A DNA stretch of 64,000 bases from positions 88,672 through 152,671 of the forward strand of contig LNDU01000055.1 in assembly GCA_001464735.1 (NCBI GenBank). The letters are read 5' to 3'. Shown here piece after piece: positions 1-8,562 of this stretch; positions within the stretch are counted from its first letter, which is position 1, and each line of letters starts with the position of its first letter. The notes under the pieces are model-generated. The model was not told the origin of the DNA, searched no databases, and saw only the letters and a list, made by a program, of their open reading frames with translations. The position numbers and the translations under genes are program-made. Origin of the DNA: Nitrospira sp. Ga0074138. GTDB lineage: Bacteria; Nitrospirota; Nitrospiria; Nitrospirales; Nitrospiraceae.

Positions 1-948
1 CAGCCCGACGCGGATGCCTTCATCGGCCAGCAGGCGGATGGCTTCCCGCCCCTGGGAGACGGCGGTTCCTGACGAGACGATGAGGATGTCGGCATCGACG
101 TCCTCTGTCTCGATCAAGCCATCCAGCCACGCGATCGTGTGCTTGCGCGACCGTTCCGCGGCGGCCCAGACTTCCTGTTGCCAGCTCGCGTGTGTGGCGT
201 AGCTGATGTAGTTGCTCTTCATCACGAAGGGATCGCGCATCATCCGGACCGGGGGACACTCCATATCCATGCAGGGGACCGGTGAGCGATAGGGATCATA
301 GGGTGGCAGGCACATGTCGGCGGGAGTCAGGCCGACGACGTCCTTCGTATGAGTCACGAAGAAGCCGTCGCAACAAAGGGCCAAAGGTAAATGTACGTCC
401 GGCTCTTCCGACACGATGTAGCCCTTAAGGATCCAGTCGTAGAAATCCTGTGCGGTTTCTGCATGCCAGACCAGCATGCCCGTATTCATAAGGTAGGCGA
501 TCTCGATCGTGTCCGGTTGGATCGATAGGGGAGAATTGATACCGCGGCAGGTGACGATACATTGGATCGGCAATCGAGATCCGGCCCACATCGGAAAATT
601 TTCCATGGCCCGCATGGTGCCTGGCCCGGCGGTCGTCGTGAAGACACGGGCCCCGCCGAAGGCGGCGCCGGCGCACTGGGACATGACCGCAAATTCGCTC
701 TCCCCACGGAAATAATCGCCGATATAGCCCTCGGCAAAGAGCTCACCGCATAGGGCGGCTGCTTCGCTCTGGGGTGTGATGGGATAGGCCACCATCACAT
801 CGACGTTCGCGCGCCTGACGGCCTCCTTAATGACTTCGCTGCCGGTAAAAAACGACGGCGTGCGAGGCGCGTCGTTCATCATCACGCGTGGATCGGTGAT
901 GACTTGCCCCTTCTTATTCGTGGTTCCGATGATGGCTGTACTGTCCAT
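1..948 (-). CDS. porA: Pyruvate:ferredoxin oxidoreductase alpha subunit, 3' end outside the window
   Basis: The reading frame is open from an ATG at 948 to the window edge and gives 316 residues. It carries the 2-oxoacid:acceptor oxidoreductase alpha domain: AYPITPQSEAA near residue 55, then GESEFAVMSQCAGAAFGGAR and TTAGPGTMRAMENFPMW, which are typical of the thiamine-pyrophosphate-binding pyrimidine domain. A C-terminal transketolase-like domain begins before the edge. Enzymes of this family interconvert pyruvate and acetyl-CoA plus CO2 using ferredoxin; in Nitrospira such genes serve the reductive TCA cycle (established knowledge). The iscA-like gene ends 59 bases upstream on the same strand, which suggests one transcript. 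About 80-100 residues are probably missing. A 2-oxoglutarate enzyme subunit is the main alternative. Confidence 0.88.
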   Translation of the reverse strand, partial: MDSTAIIGTTNKKGQVITDPRVMMNDAPRTPSFFTGSEVIKEAVRRANVDVMVAYPITPQSEAAALCGELFAEGYIGDYFRGESEFAVMSQCAGAAFGGARVFTTTAGPGTMRAMENFPMWAGSRLPIQCIVTCRGINSPLSIQPDTIEIAYLMNTGMLVWHAETAQDFYDWILKGYIVSEEPDVHLPLALCCDGFFVTHTKDVVGLTPADMCLPPYDPYRSPVPCMDMECPPVRMMRDPFVMKSNYISYATHASWQQEVWAAAERSRKHTIAWLDGLIETEDVDADILIVSSGTAVSQGREAIRLLADEGIRVGL

Positions 949-1007
949 GGCTAGTCCCTTTCTATCGAACGGCGGTGGCCGGCGATCCGGCGCACCGTGT
1001 GATGACG

Positions 1008-1328
1008 TTATGCGCTGAATGAACTGCCGCACCCACAGGTCGTTTTGGCTTGTGGGTTCTTGATCTCAAAGCCGGAGCCTTGCACGCTGTCGTGAAAATC
1101 GACTTCGCAGCCGGCCAGCAACGGAGCGCTCTGGGAGTCCATGATGACCTTGACGTCACCTTTCTCGATGACGGTGTCGTCTTCACTCATGACGGACTCG
1201 AAGGCCATCCCGTACTGATAGCCATGGCACCCACCGCCCTTCACGTAGACGCGCAGGCCGACCGTATCTTTCTCTTCCTGCATGAGTTCTCGGATCTTCC
1301 CTTCTGCCGTCGGTGTGATCGTAATCAT
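1008..1328 (-). CDS. IscA/ErpA-type iron-sulfur cluster assembly protein
   Basis: This 106-residue protein has the whole HesB/IscA fold: a start TPTAEGKIRELM, then LRVYVKGGGCHGYQYGM holding the first conserved cysteine, and a C-terminal CGCGSSFSA holding the other two. A-type carriers hand [Fe-S] clusters to target enzymes. It lies just upstream of porA on the same strand, and PorA-type complexes need several 4Fe-4S clusters, so a dedicated maturation role is plausible (inference). The length is normal for the family. Confidence 0.92.
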   Translation of the reverse strand: MITITPTAEGKIRELMQEEKDTVGLRVYVKGGGCHGYQYGMAFESVMSEDDTVIEKGDVKVIMDSQSAPLLAGCEVDFHDSVQGSGFEIKNPQAKTTCGCGSSFSA

Positions 1329-1982
1329 GGCGTTGCTCCTTATATCTGCGTTGACTGATGTGATCGATAGACCTCAGCTCCACTCCTGTGCGGAGGCACC
1401 TCTGCCAGCCCAAGCGATTAAGGTTCTTGAGTACAGGGCGTCTACAGAGGTATTTCGAAGAACATGCGGCGCAAAAGCGGCGGAGACCAGGGAATCGGTC
1501 GCGCAGAAGAGGGAGAGACAGTGACGCGCGAGGATGGGACGGTCGGCGTGGCTCAATACGTCATAACATCACCCTGGGCGCATTAGGCATGAGAGTCAAG
1601 CGCTATTAAGGGGAAGGAAGCTGAAAAGCGAGGCGCCGCCGGTAATCTCCACTGCTGCCGTATCCTGCCATTGCAACGTGCTAGGAACGTTGAACTATTC
1701 TGGCTTGCAGTAGATATGATTGCTCAAACTTGATGTGACATTCGGTGTCGGGGTGTCGGATTGGGTTGAGAGTTCCCTTTGAGAAATGGCATTGTTGACC
1801 GTTCGCGATGGCCGGTTTCGGCCAGTAGAAGTCATTCAAGGACCTCGCTGCGATTGATCACTCTTCTGCTAAAGCAGATGTTGCTGTCGTCAAGAGCACA
1901 AAGTCTACTCCGCTGCTCAAAGCGGTCAAACAACCACCTTTGGGGCTGAGTTCTGCTGGAGAAATGGGGGCGATTCACTCCT
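1329..1982. other. Intergenic region holding one dispersed repeat
   Basis: No convincing gene was found on either strand; the short open frames show no family features. The stretch 1479-1605 is a diverged third copy, in opposite orientation, of the repeat found at 8388 and 9426. The remainder shows no strong hairpin or promoter that I can support. Confidence 0.5.
1479..1605 (+). repeat. Dispersed repeat family B, copy 1
   Basis: Read on the plus strand, this stretch aligns with the reverse complement of 8444-8562 and 9482-9601. Shared blocks are ggcggagac...gggaatcggtc at the left, gcgcgagg in the middle, catcaccctgggcgca near the right and gagtcaagc at the end. It is the most diverged of the three copies. 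Function unknown. Confidence 0.65.
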
Positions 1983-2879
1983 TCAGCGGATCATCCCACA
2001 GATTTTCTGAACGTGGCCGCGCAACCAGCGATGCGCTTGGTCGGCATCCAGCCGCGGGTGCCAGAGCAACGAAACCGTGAACTCCGGCATGGAGACCGGA
2101 AGGGGGAAGCTATGCATTCCGGCGCGCAGATTTCCGGTGTGGCGTTCTGGCACACTGGCGATCAGGTCGGAGGCCCGAGCCAGGCCCAGCGCGGTGGAAA
2201 AGCCACCGACGATTGTGACGATCGTCCGTTCCAACTCGAATGGCCTCAGGGCTTCATCAATCGGTCCCTTGTCGAGATCCTCCCGCGAGACGCAGATGTG
2301 TCTGCCGGCCGCATAACGGGAGGGCGTGATCTTGCCCTTGCTCAGCGGGTGCCCCTTTCGCACGACGCCAATGTAACGGTCTCGGAACAATGCCTGTACA
2401 CGCAGCTCCGGAGCCGTCGTCTTCTCCACAACCCCTGTTTCCAGATCGACGGCCCCGTCGCGAAGCGGCGCGCTTTCTTTGTTTGGCTTCTGCACGAAGC
2501 GTAGCCGCACGCCGGGAGCCTCCTCGCCGACGCGAGCAATGAAATCCGGTCCGAAGTTCTCCACAAAGCCTTCGCTGGTCCGCAATGTGAACGTTCGGAC
2601 TATCTGCTTGAGGTTGAGCTTCTCGGCAGGTCGTAGAACCGCTTCTCCGTCCTGCACGAGCTGACTGACTCGCTCGCGGAGTTCAAGCGCCCGGGGTGTG
2701 GGAACGAGACCCCGTCCGGCCCTGACCAGCAGCGGATCGCCCGTCGTCTCACGCAATCGCGCCAACGCCCGGCTCATCGCCGACGGGCTAAGCCGCAACC
2801 GTTGGGCAGCACGCGTCACGTTGCCTTCCACGAGCAACACATCAAGAGTGACAAGCAAATTGAAATCGGGTCGCGACAT
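1983..2879 (-). CDS. LysR-family transcriptional regulator
   Basis: I chose the ATG at 2879 because the protein then begins MSRPDFNLLVTLDVLLVEGN, the usual LysR beginning; an upstream start at 2927 would add 16 untypical residues. The winged helix-turn-helix spans about residues 1-60 (VTRAAQRLRLSPSAMSRALA), followed by a substrate-binding effector domain, for 298 residues in all. It is transcribed away from the cupin and MFS genes starting at 3017, and LysR proteins commonly control the divergent neighbour. An inverted repeat at 2961-2975 lies between them. The effector is unknown; the neighbours suggest a small-molecule efflux or detoxification role. Confidence 0.9.
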   Translation of the reverse strand: MSRPDFNLLVTLDVLLVEGNVTRAAQRLRLSPSAMSRALARLRETTGDPLLVRAGRGLVPTPRALELRERVSQLVQDGEAVLRPAEKLNLKQIVRTFTLRTSEGFVENFGPDFIARVGEEAPGVRLRFVQKPNKESAPLRDGAVDLETGVVEKTTAPELRVQALFRDRYIGVVRKGHPLSKGKITPSRYAAGRHICVSREDLDKGPIDEALRPFELERTIVTIVGGFSTALGLARASDLIASVPERHTGNLRAGMHSFPLPVSMPEFTVSLLWHPRLDADQAHRWLRGHVQKICGMIR

Positions 2880-2960
2880 GCATCGATTATGTCGAGATAT
2901 GGCGTCAAACGCAATGACACTATGCAATCAGTGGGTCTTCCGCCATGTGCGTACATTACT

Positions 2961-2975
2961 TATAGTTCGACTATC
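2961..2975. promoter_or_regulatory. Candidate LysR operator
   Basis: The sequence tATAGTtcgACTATc is a perfect 5-bp inverted repeat around a 3-bp centre, close to the T-N11-A pattern bound by LysR proteins. It lies between the divergent LysR gene and the cupin gene, 42 bases before the cupin start. Position and symmetry are seen; binding is inferred. Confidence 0.4.
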
Positions 2976-3016
2976 GATTGAACCGGGTCCATCCACGCCG
3001 AACTGAAAGGAAACAC

Positions 3017-3562
3017 ATGGCTAAGAATTCACTGGAAAAGTTTATTGAAGGGGTTAGGCGGATTTGGGGACCTCTTACCTCCGAAGTGGTCGCAGGTTGT
3101 CGCCAGCAGTTGGAGGAACTCGTCAAAGCGCCAGCCATGGAGGAATGGTTGGCGGCACTGCACCGGGAAGCTCCGGCCTACAGCGAAATGTACCGGGATC
3201 CGACAGAAGGGTTCGTGTTGTTGGCTCACACGGAACCTGCGGGGCTCTACAGGCCACCCCATGACCACGGCAGAGGGTGGGTCATCTATGCGATCCAGCA
3301 AGGCGAAATCGAAATGGGAACCTATGCTCGGATTGAGGACCTGGACGGTAGCGTGAAACTCGTGAAAAGGGATTCCACCCTGGTAGGCCGCGGACAGGTC
3401 CAGGTGTATCTACCCGGAGATATTCACGACACACGGTGCATTGCTGGGCCCACACTATTATTCCGCTTTACAGAACGAGATTTGAAGAAGGAGGACAAAG
3501 AAGAACACAGAGTGACGAGGTATCTTGAGCGGGACGGCGTCTGGACCCTAGGGGCGCCGTGA
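3017..3562 (+). CDS. Cupin-fold protein
   Basis: The ATG at 3017 follows a good ribosome binding site (aaaggaa) and gives 181 residues. A small-barrel cupin motif is visible: PPHDHGRGWVIYAIQQGEIE supplies two histidines and a glutamate-type metal site, and VYLPGDIHDTR supplies the second cupin motif with its histidine. The C-terminus is charged. Cupins of this size may be dioxygenases, isomerases or binding proteins, and I cannot tell which. The stop codon overlaps the start of the MFS gene, so the two are probably co-transcribed and controlled by the divergent LysR regulator. Confidence 0.75.
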   Translation: MAKNSLEKFIEGVRRIWGPLTSEVVAGCRQQLEELVKAPAMEEWLAALHREAPAYSEMYRDPTEGFVLLAHTEPAGLYRPPHDHGRGWVIYAIQQGEIEMGTYARIEDLDGSVKLVKRDSTLVGRGQVQVYLPGDIHDTRCIAGPTLLFRFTERDLKKEDKEEHRVTRYLERDGVWTLGAP

Positions 3563-5055
3563 CCATGCCCTTTACCCAAGCCATAGGACGTCGTTTGGCG
3601 CCGATATTCATCGCTTTCAATGGGCCTTCCTCCATGACCCACGGATCGACATCGCCCGCGCGAGACGATGCCCGCAAGGAAATGCGATCTACGCGGCATA
3701 CCGATGATGCAATGTCGTGGCTGGGCGAGCCAAGGCGCACGATCGCGATCGTCTCCGTGCTGGCTGCCATGGTGCTCGTGGTCCTGGACGCGGCCATTGT
3801 AAACGTCGCTCTGCCGACGTTTGCGCGATCGCTGCATGTGACGCCAGCCATGTCGGTCTGGGTCATCACCACCTACCAGACCGCCCTATTGATGGCCCTG
3901 CTGCCTTGCGCCGCGCTCGGGGAAAGCCTGGGCTATCGCCGGGTCTTCACGGTGGGTGTTGCGCTGTTCACGGGAGCGTCCGTGTTGTGCGCGTTGTCGC
4001 CGTCCCTGCCTTGGCTCGTCGTGGCCCGCTTCCTCCAGGGGTTCGGAGGCGCCGCTATCATGGCGCTCGGCGTCGCGCTGCTGCGCGCCGTGGTTCAACA
4101 TCGGCAGCTCGGTACCGCTATCGGCTGGAACGCCCTTGCCGTTGCGCTGTCGTCTGCTGCCGGTCCGGCGATCGGCGCGGCGGTCCTATCAGCTGCAAAC
4201 TGGCCCTGGCTCTTTGCCGTCAACCTACCCGTGGGTGTGTTGGTGCTACTCGCCACCCGCGCGCTACCAGATGTCGGCGGAACGGCACGTCGGCTGGACC
4301 TGTTCAGTGTAGCGTTGAATGCCGGAGCCTTTGCGTCATTGGTCATTGGCGCGGAACTGCTTCCAACCAGACCGGCGCTGGCTGCCGTCCTTCTCGCAGC
4401 CGCAGCCCTTGAGCTGGTGGTGCTGACTCGGCGGGAAATGCCGAAGGAGGCGCCACTGATCCCGCTCGACTTGCTCCGCGCCGATTCATTCCGTTTTTCG
4501 GTGATCGCCTCGGCTTGTTGTTTTGCTGGTCAGACCGCGGGCATGGTTGCGCTACCTTTTTACCTGCAGCACGGGCTTGGGCAGAACACCTTGATGACCG
4601 GGCTTTATATGACGGCCTGGCCAGCGACCGTGGCTATCGCCGCCCCGTTCGCAGGCCGTCTCGCGGACCGCGTGTCGACAGCCTGGCTTAGTGCCGTGGG
4701 CGGTTTGTGTCTCGCGACCGGGCTTGGGGCTACCGCACTGTGGCCGCTGAAGGGCGACCCGCTGCTGCTCGTACCGCTTACCATGCTGTGTGGCCTCGGG
4801 TTCGGCCTTTTTAATGTGGCCACCAACCGCAACATGTTCCTCTCGGCACCAAACGAGCGGAGCGGCGCCGCGGGAGGTATGCAGGGCACCGCCAGGTTGT
4901 TTGGGCAAACCGCTGGTGCGGTGATCATGACCCTGCTCTTTACCCTCACATCCGCCGATGCATCACCTCAGATCGGTCTTGGGATCGGAGCGGTGTTGAC
5001 GTGTGTGGCAGGCCTCGTGAGCACACTGAGGGTCAGTCCGATGGCGCCCCGCTGA
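3559..5055 (+). CDS. MFS efflux transporter, DHA2 (EmrB/QacA) type
   Basis: This 498-residue membrane protein has the features of a 14-helix drug:H+ antiporter: VLVVLDAAIVNVALPTFA in helix 1 (the D-x-x-I-V-N-V-A-L-P motif) and RFLQGFGGAAIMALG in the motif-C area. The first open start is GTG 3559, overlapping the cupin stop; ATG 3565, ATG 3634 or the ATG before SWLGEPRR (3712) are alternatives, and the last gives the most usual N-terminus. It probably exports a small toxic compound under the LysR regulator. It is followed directly by the 3' half of a second MFS gene. Confidence 0.88.
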   Translation: MTMPFTQAIGRRLAPIFIAFNGPSSMTHGSTSPARDDARKEMRSTRHTDDAMSWLGEPRRTIAIVSVLAAMVLVVLDAAIVNVALPTFARSLHVTPAMSVWVITTYQTALLMALLPCAALGESLGYRRVFTVGVALFTGASVLCALSPSLPWLVVARFLQGFGGAAIMALGVALLRAVVQHRQLGTAIGWNALAVALSSAAGPAIGAAVLSAANWPWLFAVNLPVGVLVLLATRALPDVGGTARRLDLFSVALNAGAFASLVIGAELLPTRPALAAVLLAAAALELVVLTRREMPKEAPLIPLDLLRADSFRFSVIASACCFAGQTAGMVALPFYLQHGLGQNTLMTGLYMTAWPATVAIAAPFAGRLADRVSTAWLSAVGGLCLATGLGATALWPLKGDPLLLVPLTMLCGLGFGLFNVATNRNMFLSAPNERSGAAGGMQGTARLFGQTAGAVIMTLLFTLTSADASPQIGLGIGAVLTCVAGLVSTLRVSPMAPR

Positions 5056-5570
5056 CCGATGTGCCGGCCCGCCGCCTTGCGGACCGTTTTGGTGCCCAAC
5101 CCATGACCATGATTGGGCTCATCGCATTAGCTGCCGGTTCGCTCATTTTATCCCTGATACCGGCGACGCTCGGCATTCCCGGCTCCATCGCCCCCATCGT
5201 TGTCATCACCGTCGGCCATGCTCTGTTCCAGACGTCCAACAACACCGTCGTCATGACAGATATTCGCCCAGACCAACCAGGCGTCATTTCAGGCATGCTA
5301 AATCTTTCGCCCAACCTCGGGCTCTTCACCAGTGCATCTGTTATGGGCGCTGTGTGCGCGTACGCATCGGCGACGATCAACATCACAACAGTGCGTCCCG
5401 AGGCCGTTGCCACCGGTATGCGGGTTACGTTCGCAGTCGCGGCGATTCTGATCGTCGTCGCGTTCGCCATCGCGGGTGGAACTTACCGCCGCACATTGCC
5501 CAATCGGACACTTGCTCCGGGAGTGGTGAATTCATTCGGAATTCATGGATGCAGGCACCGTAATTCATGA
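5056..5570 (+). pseudogene. C-terminal remnant of a second MFS transporter
   Basis: Directly after the stop of the preceding transporter, a different frame encodes ARRLADRFGAQPMT (the loop motif between paired helices of MFS proteins), followed by about four hydrophobic helices and a TYRRTLPNR-like tail. The frame lacks a start and the N-terminal two thirds of any MFS protein. It therefore looks like a 3' fragment left by recombination between two MFS genes or by deletion. The sequence differs from the C-terminus of the gene before it, so it is not a simple tandem copy. Confidence 0.7.
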
Positions 5571-5712
5571 GGAGATCACCGGTCTTAGAGTGACAGCAGA
5601 CCTTCAAGTCAAACGTAGCGTATGTCTGCTTTGGGTCGAGGACTGCCATCGGCCACGAGTGGAAATTCGGAGCCGAGATCGCACCGCCATAAAGCGGTCC
5701 TCAATCCTGTTG

Positions 5713-5799
5713 CATTAACGCCAGGCCTGAGCTGCTGCTGGAAGGGGAGCGAGGTACAAGCGAACGCTGTAAGCAGTCAGCTCCAGGCCTTGGTTCGGC
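5713..5799 (-). other. Integron attC-like recombination site
   Basis: This is an imperfect palindrome of about 87 bp. The arms aggcctg-agctg-ctgct and agcag-t-cagct-c-caggcct pair along their length, with two single-base bulges on the same arm. The outer ends carry AAC and GTT triplets (attaac and gttcggc), as in the R'' and R' boxes of attC sites (RYYYAAC ... GTTRRRY, imperfect here). Bulged bases on one arm and AAC/GTT ends are hallmarks of attC sites. It lies 100 bases past the stop of the small AtzH-like gene at 5899-6276, which is where a cassette's attC should be. No integrase is in the window. Confidence 0.45.
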
Positions 5800-5898
5800 G
5801 TACCGCTTGGGACGGATCCCCGTCTGGCCTTCTTGTCCCCGCGCTCCATGAGGGAAGGGCCTAGGAAGTCCAATCTCGCACAGATTTTTTGCAGGTTT

Positions 5899-6276
5899 TT
5901 AGCCTGCATCGGGCATAAGACTCACGTGTGCAGCCACGATGCGCCAGCCCTCGGGCAAACGGATCCAGGTCTGACTCTGCCGCCCTTTGCGGCCTGCACG
6001 GGTAAACTCGATATTCGTGGTCGCCGCCTCGCGCCCATAAGTCGTAACGACGCTTGTACCCACGACGAGTGGCAGGTCTTGCGGATCGCGCGTGGTGCGG
6101 TAGGTGGCGATGGCGGCATGACCGTAGAGATTCTCGCCGACCCCGTAGCGGATGGTGAGCACGTTATTCCAGAAAAGTTCGTTCAGGACTGAGACATCGT
6201 TATCGATGAGGGCTTTCTGGTACCGATTGAACTGCGTGGTGAGTTCTGTATGCACCTGCGGATTGTTGATTTCCAT
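5899..6276 (-). CDS. AtzH-like/DUF3225 small protein (SnoaL-type fold)
   Basis: The 125-residue product reads NRYQKALIDNDVSVLNELFW near the N-terminus, then RYGVGENLYGHAAIATYR and a C-terminal QTWIRLPEGWRIVAAHVSLM. This matches the DUF3225 group within the NTF2/SnoaL-like superfamily, which includes HpxZ of oxalurate breakdown and AtzH of atrazine degradation. The start ATG is at 6276. No hpx or atz partner gene is nearby. With the attC-like site downstream, it has the layout of a one-gene integron cassette. The substrate is unknown. Confidence 0.75.
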   Translation of the reverse strand: MEINNPQVHTELTTQFNRYQKALIDNDVSVLNELFWNNVLTIRYGVGENLYGHAAIATYRTTRDPQDLPLVVGTSVVTTYGREAATTNIEFTRAGRKGRQSQTWIRLPEGWRIVAAHVSLMPDAG

Positions 6277-6612
6277 CGACTACCCTCGCGTTGAATACGC
6301 TTCATTCTCGGCAATGCCAATGCTGTTTTGCCACAGCGCGGTCAGAGGGACATCCCCTGGAGTAGCTGGGAGAAATACCATATGATCCTGCACAATACGG
6401 AACGACCTCGCCTCCTCTTGAGAGCCTTCCACCGTAGGGCCGAACAATATTTAAGCCGATCCGCACAAGAGTCGGACCGGCCGGTTTCTGTCCGTATAAG
6501 ACGCCACTATGGTTCCTGAACAATACGCCATACCCGTTGCCGTTTCAATGAGTTGCGACGGTGGGACCATTTATCACGGGTTCTTATGAGGATCGGCGTA
6601 AGCCCCCCCTCA
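6277..6612. other. Intergenic region with one arm of a direct repeat
   Basis: No gene is supported here. The right part, 6517-6588, aligns with 8106-8173. The left part shows no clear promoter, hairpin or attC-like structure. Confidence 0.4.
6517..6588 (+). repeat. Imperfect direct repeat C, left copy
   Basis: The stretch starting tgaacaat and containing ccgttg, tcaatga, gggaccat and tcac-ggttc aligns over about 70 bases with 8106-8173, at roughly three quarters identity by eye and with a few short gaps. The two copies flank the PIN remnant and the unknown gene at 7049-8092. Confidence 0.5.
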
Positions 6613-6915
6613 TCACGAACTGTCATGAATAATGCGGGCTAAAGGAACGAACGAATGTAGCTGGTGTGAGGCGCAAGGACGACGATATCGGCGAAGATCC
6701 AGGAGATGGTGATCCCCTGACACCAATACCGAACACTTTCCTTGCAGCGCAATATCAAGAAAGAGGTTATCGGTCGGGTCGCGTGTCACCACATCGACTG
6801 TATCACGAGGGTGCACGATGGTGGATAAGGACATCAGATCGTCAACCAGCGGTGCAATCTCTTCAGGGGAAAGCCAAAATTTCCGATATCCCAGCACACG
6901 CACGAATTCCTCATG
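6613..6915 (-). pseudogene. PIN-domain toxin remnant (PIN toxin family)
   Basis: The frame gives EEFVRVLGYRKFWLSPEEI, then DPTDNLFLDIALQGKCSVLVSGDHHLLDL, which is the C-terminal half of a VapC-like PIN ribonuclease with its conserved D...D-N and SGD-HLL motifs. The N-terminal half with the first catalytic aspartate is absent. Near the end the frame is lost: the expected tail LTPATFVRS is readable only after a one-base shift. No antitoxin gene is adjacent. A decayed toxin is more likely than a working gene. Confidence 0.65.
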
Positions 6916-6967
6916 GCCGACTGAGCTGACGGTAGAAGAGTGGAGTTTTCATCAACTAGAAAAGGGA

Positions 6968-6997
6968 TTGACAATTCTGCCGCTGCTCCGCTATAGC
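6968..6997 (+). promoter_or_regulatory. Sigma-70-type promoter for the gene at 7049
   Basis: A perfect TTGACA at 6968-6973 is followed after 18 bases by TATAGC at 6992-6997. The site is 52 bases before the ATG at 7049, in the correct orientation, and no other gene lies between. Confidence 0.5.
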
Positions 6998-7048
6998 TCC
7001 GGTCATAGAAACCCCCGTTTTAAAATCCTATCCATACCGAGGGTTCAT

Positions 7049-8092
7049 ATGGCCATCGACAAATCAGAGCTGAAACGCATCATCGCAGCTATGAAGAGCG
7101 GCAAGATTTCGACCAACCAGGGCAGTGCTAACTCTCGCCGCCAGGCAACCTCCCCCAAGCGCCGCGCCGCCGCGGCCATGGTCGATTCGGTGCTCGAGAA
7201 AGCCGGTCTCGACGGGTCGAAGTTTAGCAAGCTGGTCGCCCAGGATCAGAGCGCGCTCCGAGCGGATTTCGCGAAGGAGCGGGCTGTCGCGGCGAAGAAT
7301 ATACGAGTGTCGACTGCCACGTTTCGGAGTGCCATGACGGCGCGCCGCCAAGCGGCCAAGCTGCTTGGCGCTCCTTTCATTCCGGCAATCGTCTCACTGG
7401 ACAAGCCGTTTCTCATCTGGCAACTCCCGAACCCGCAGCTCAACATTTTTATCGACTCCCACGTGGAACCGATGAACAGTTTCGTCAGGGTGCGCGTTGA
7501 TGACCCGACAGAGTCCAATTCCACGCGCTTCGTCTTCTTCTTTCTCTGGTCTAACGAGACGGATTCGTTTGCGGTGGTGAACGTCCGGTCATCGCTTGTC
7601 GTCAACGGCGGCTGTTCGGTCCAGGCCAAGTCTGGGATTTTCTCCGGCGCTGTCGAGACATTGAATGTCAATGCGTCTCTCGCGATCATCCGTTGGTTCG
7701 GGTGGGGAACAGATCCAGTCACCGGTACTTCAAACGATCAGACCACGCACCCGGACTTCCAACCGACGCACCGGCAGACCATCGCCTCCTTGCGCGCGGA
7801 AGGTGGACATATCTTCCAAGGAGCCAGCTTCAAGTCGCAGTCGTTTTCGTTCGAGCAGTTCGCCCTCAGTCACCGCCAGCTGGTCGTTCCCAACCGTGCC
7901 TCCGTGGTGTTCCAGGTATCCCTCGAACTCTCCTATGACCCGGAGGACGGCCTCGACCTCGAGAACAATATCGATGTGGACTTCTCGGAGCGCGGAAGTG
8001 CCGTGTTCTGCCCCAGCCTCGAGGTCGAGGTGCTGACGCCGTTGTCAGGACTGACGGCAAACCAGGCAATCAATTCGTTAATCCTCGAATAG
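7049..8092 (+). CDS. Protein of unknown function, 347 residues
   Basis: I do not recognise this protein. The ATG at 7049 follows gaggg and lies 52 bases after a sigma-70-like promoter; a longer open frame upstream looks unlike coding sequence. The first 60 residues are basic and rich in alanine, arginine and serine. Residues 60-115 look helical. From about 120 onward it alternates short strands (FLIWQLPNPQLNIFIDSHV, RFVFFFLWSNETDSFAVVNV), suggesting a beta-rich domain. There is no signal peptide or membrane segment and no cysteine-rich site. It stands alone between two imperfect direct repeats, so it may have been acquired. Confidence 0.7.
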   Translation: MAIDKSELKRIIAAMKSGKISTNQGSANSRRQATSPKRRAAAAMVDSVLEKAGLDGSKFSKLVAQDQSALRADFAKERAVAAKNIRVSTATFRSAMTARRQAAKLLGAPFIPAIVSLDKPFLIWQLPNPQLNIFIDSHVEPMNSFVRVRVDDPTESNSTRFVFFFLWSNETDSFAVVNVRSSLVVNGGCSVQAKSGIFSGAVETLNVNASLAIIRWFGWGTDPVTGTSNDQTTHPDFQPTHRQTIASLRAEGGHIFQGASFKSQSFSFEQFALSHRQLVVPNRASVVFQVSLELSYDPEDGLDLENNIDVDFSERGSAVFCPSLEVEVLTPLSGLTANQAINSLILE

Positions 8093-8387
8093 GTGTCGCG
8101 GCTCGTGAACAATGAGCCATGCCGTTGTCTCAATGAATCGTGAGGACGGGACCATGCCTCACAGGTTCCTGTGCCAACCAGCAAACCACTTTTCCCAAGT
8201 CGATCCACCTACCCTCTGGAGCGAATCACCGGGTCCGACCCCTTCAATCATCCTCGCAATTGTTCACTGACCCCTATTTCCTGCTTACCATTCTTGTGCC
8301 TGAAAGCAAGTGACCCTTTGTGTGCCGCTACCGAAGCCGTTTCAGCGAACGGAGAATCTTTCTTATCGCAACACGCAGGCGTTGATC
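8093..8387. other. Intergenic region, no gene seen
   Basis: Apart from the direct repeat copy at 8106-8173, I see no gene, RNA or strong hairpin before repeat family B begins at 8388. Confidence 0.4.
8106..8173 (+). repeat. Imperfect direct repeat C, right copy
   Basis: Partner of 6517-6588. It begins 13 bases after the stop codon of the unknown gene at 7049-8092. Confidence 0.5.
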
Positions 8388-8562
8388 GGTCGCTTCCGAC
8401 AGAATTTGCCCGAGCAAGCCTAAGTTTCTACGCAATATATACTGCTTGACTCCTGTACCCATTGCGCCCAGGGTGATGGTGTCAGGTGTGAAGTCCCGCT
8501 GGCTGTCCTATCCCTCGCGCTTCCTGACCCTTCCCAGCGTGACCGATTCCCCAGTCTCCGCC
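8388..8562 (-). repeat. Dispersed repeat family B, copy 2
   Basis: From gcttgactcctgtaccc (8444) to cagtctccgcc (8562) it is nearly identical to 9482-9601, with only a few substitutions and a one-base indel. Weaker similarity starts already at ggtcgcttccgaca (8388 and 9426). On the minus strand it also aligns with 1479-1605. It lies upstream of the broken gene at 8696. It may be a mobile-element end or a regulatory element; no long open frame survives in it. Confidence 0.75.

Noticed and set aside
5715..5909. Minus-strand frame of 64 codons (reading NQGLELTAYSVRLYLAP)
   Set aside because: It overlaps the attC-like palindrome, and similar translated fragments, as I recall, turn up in many genomes, consistent with a repeated DNA site and not a protein.
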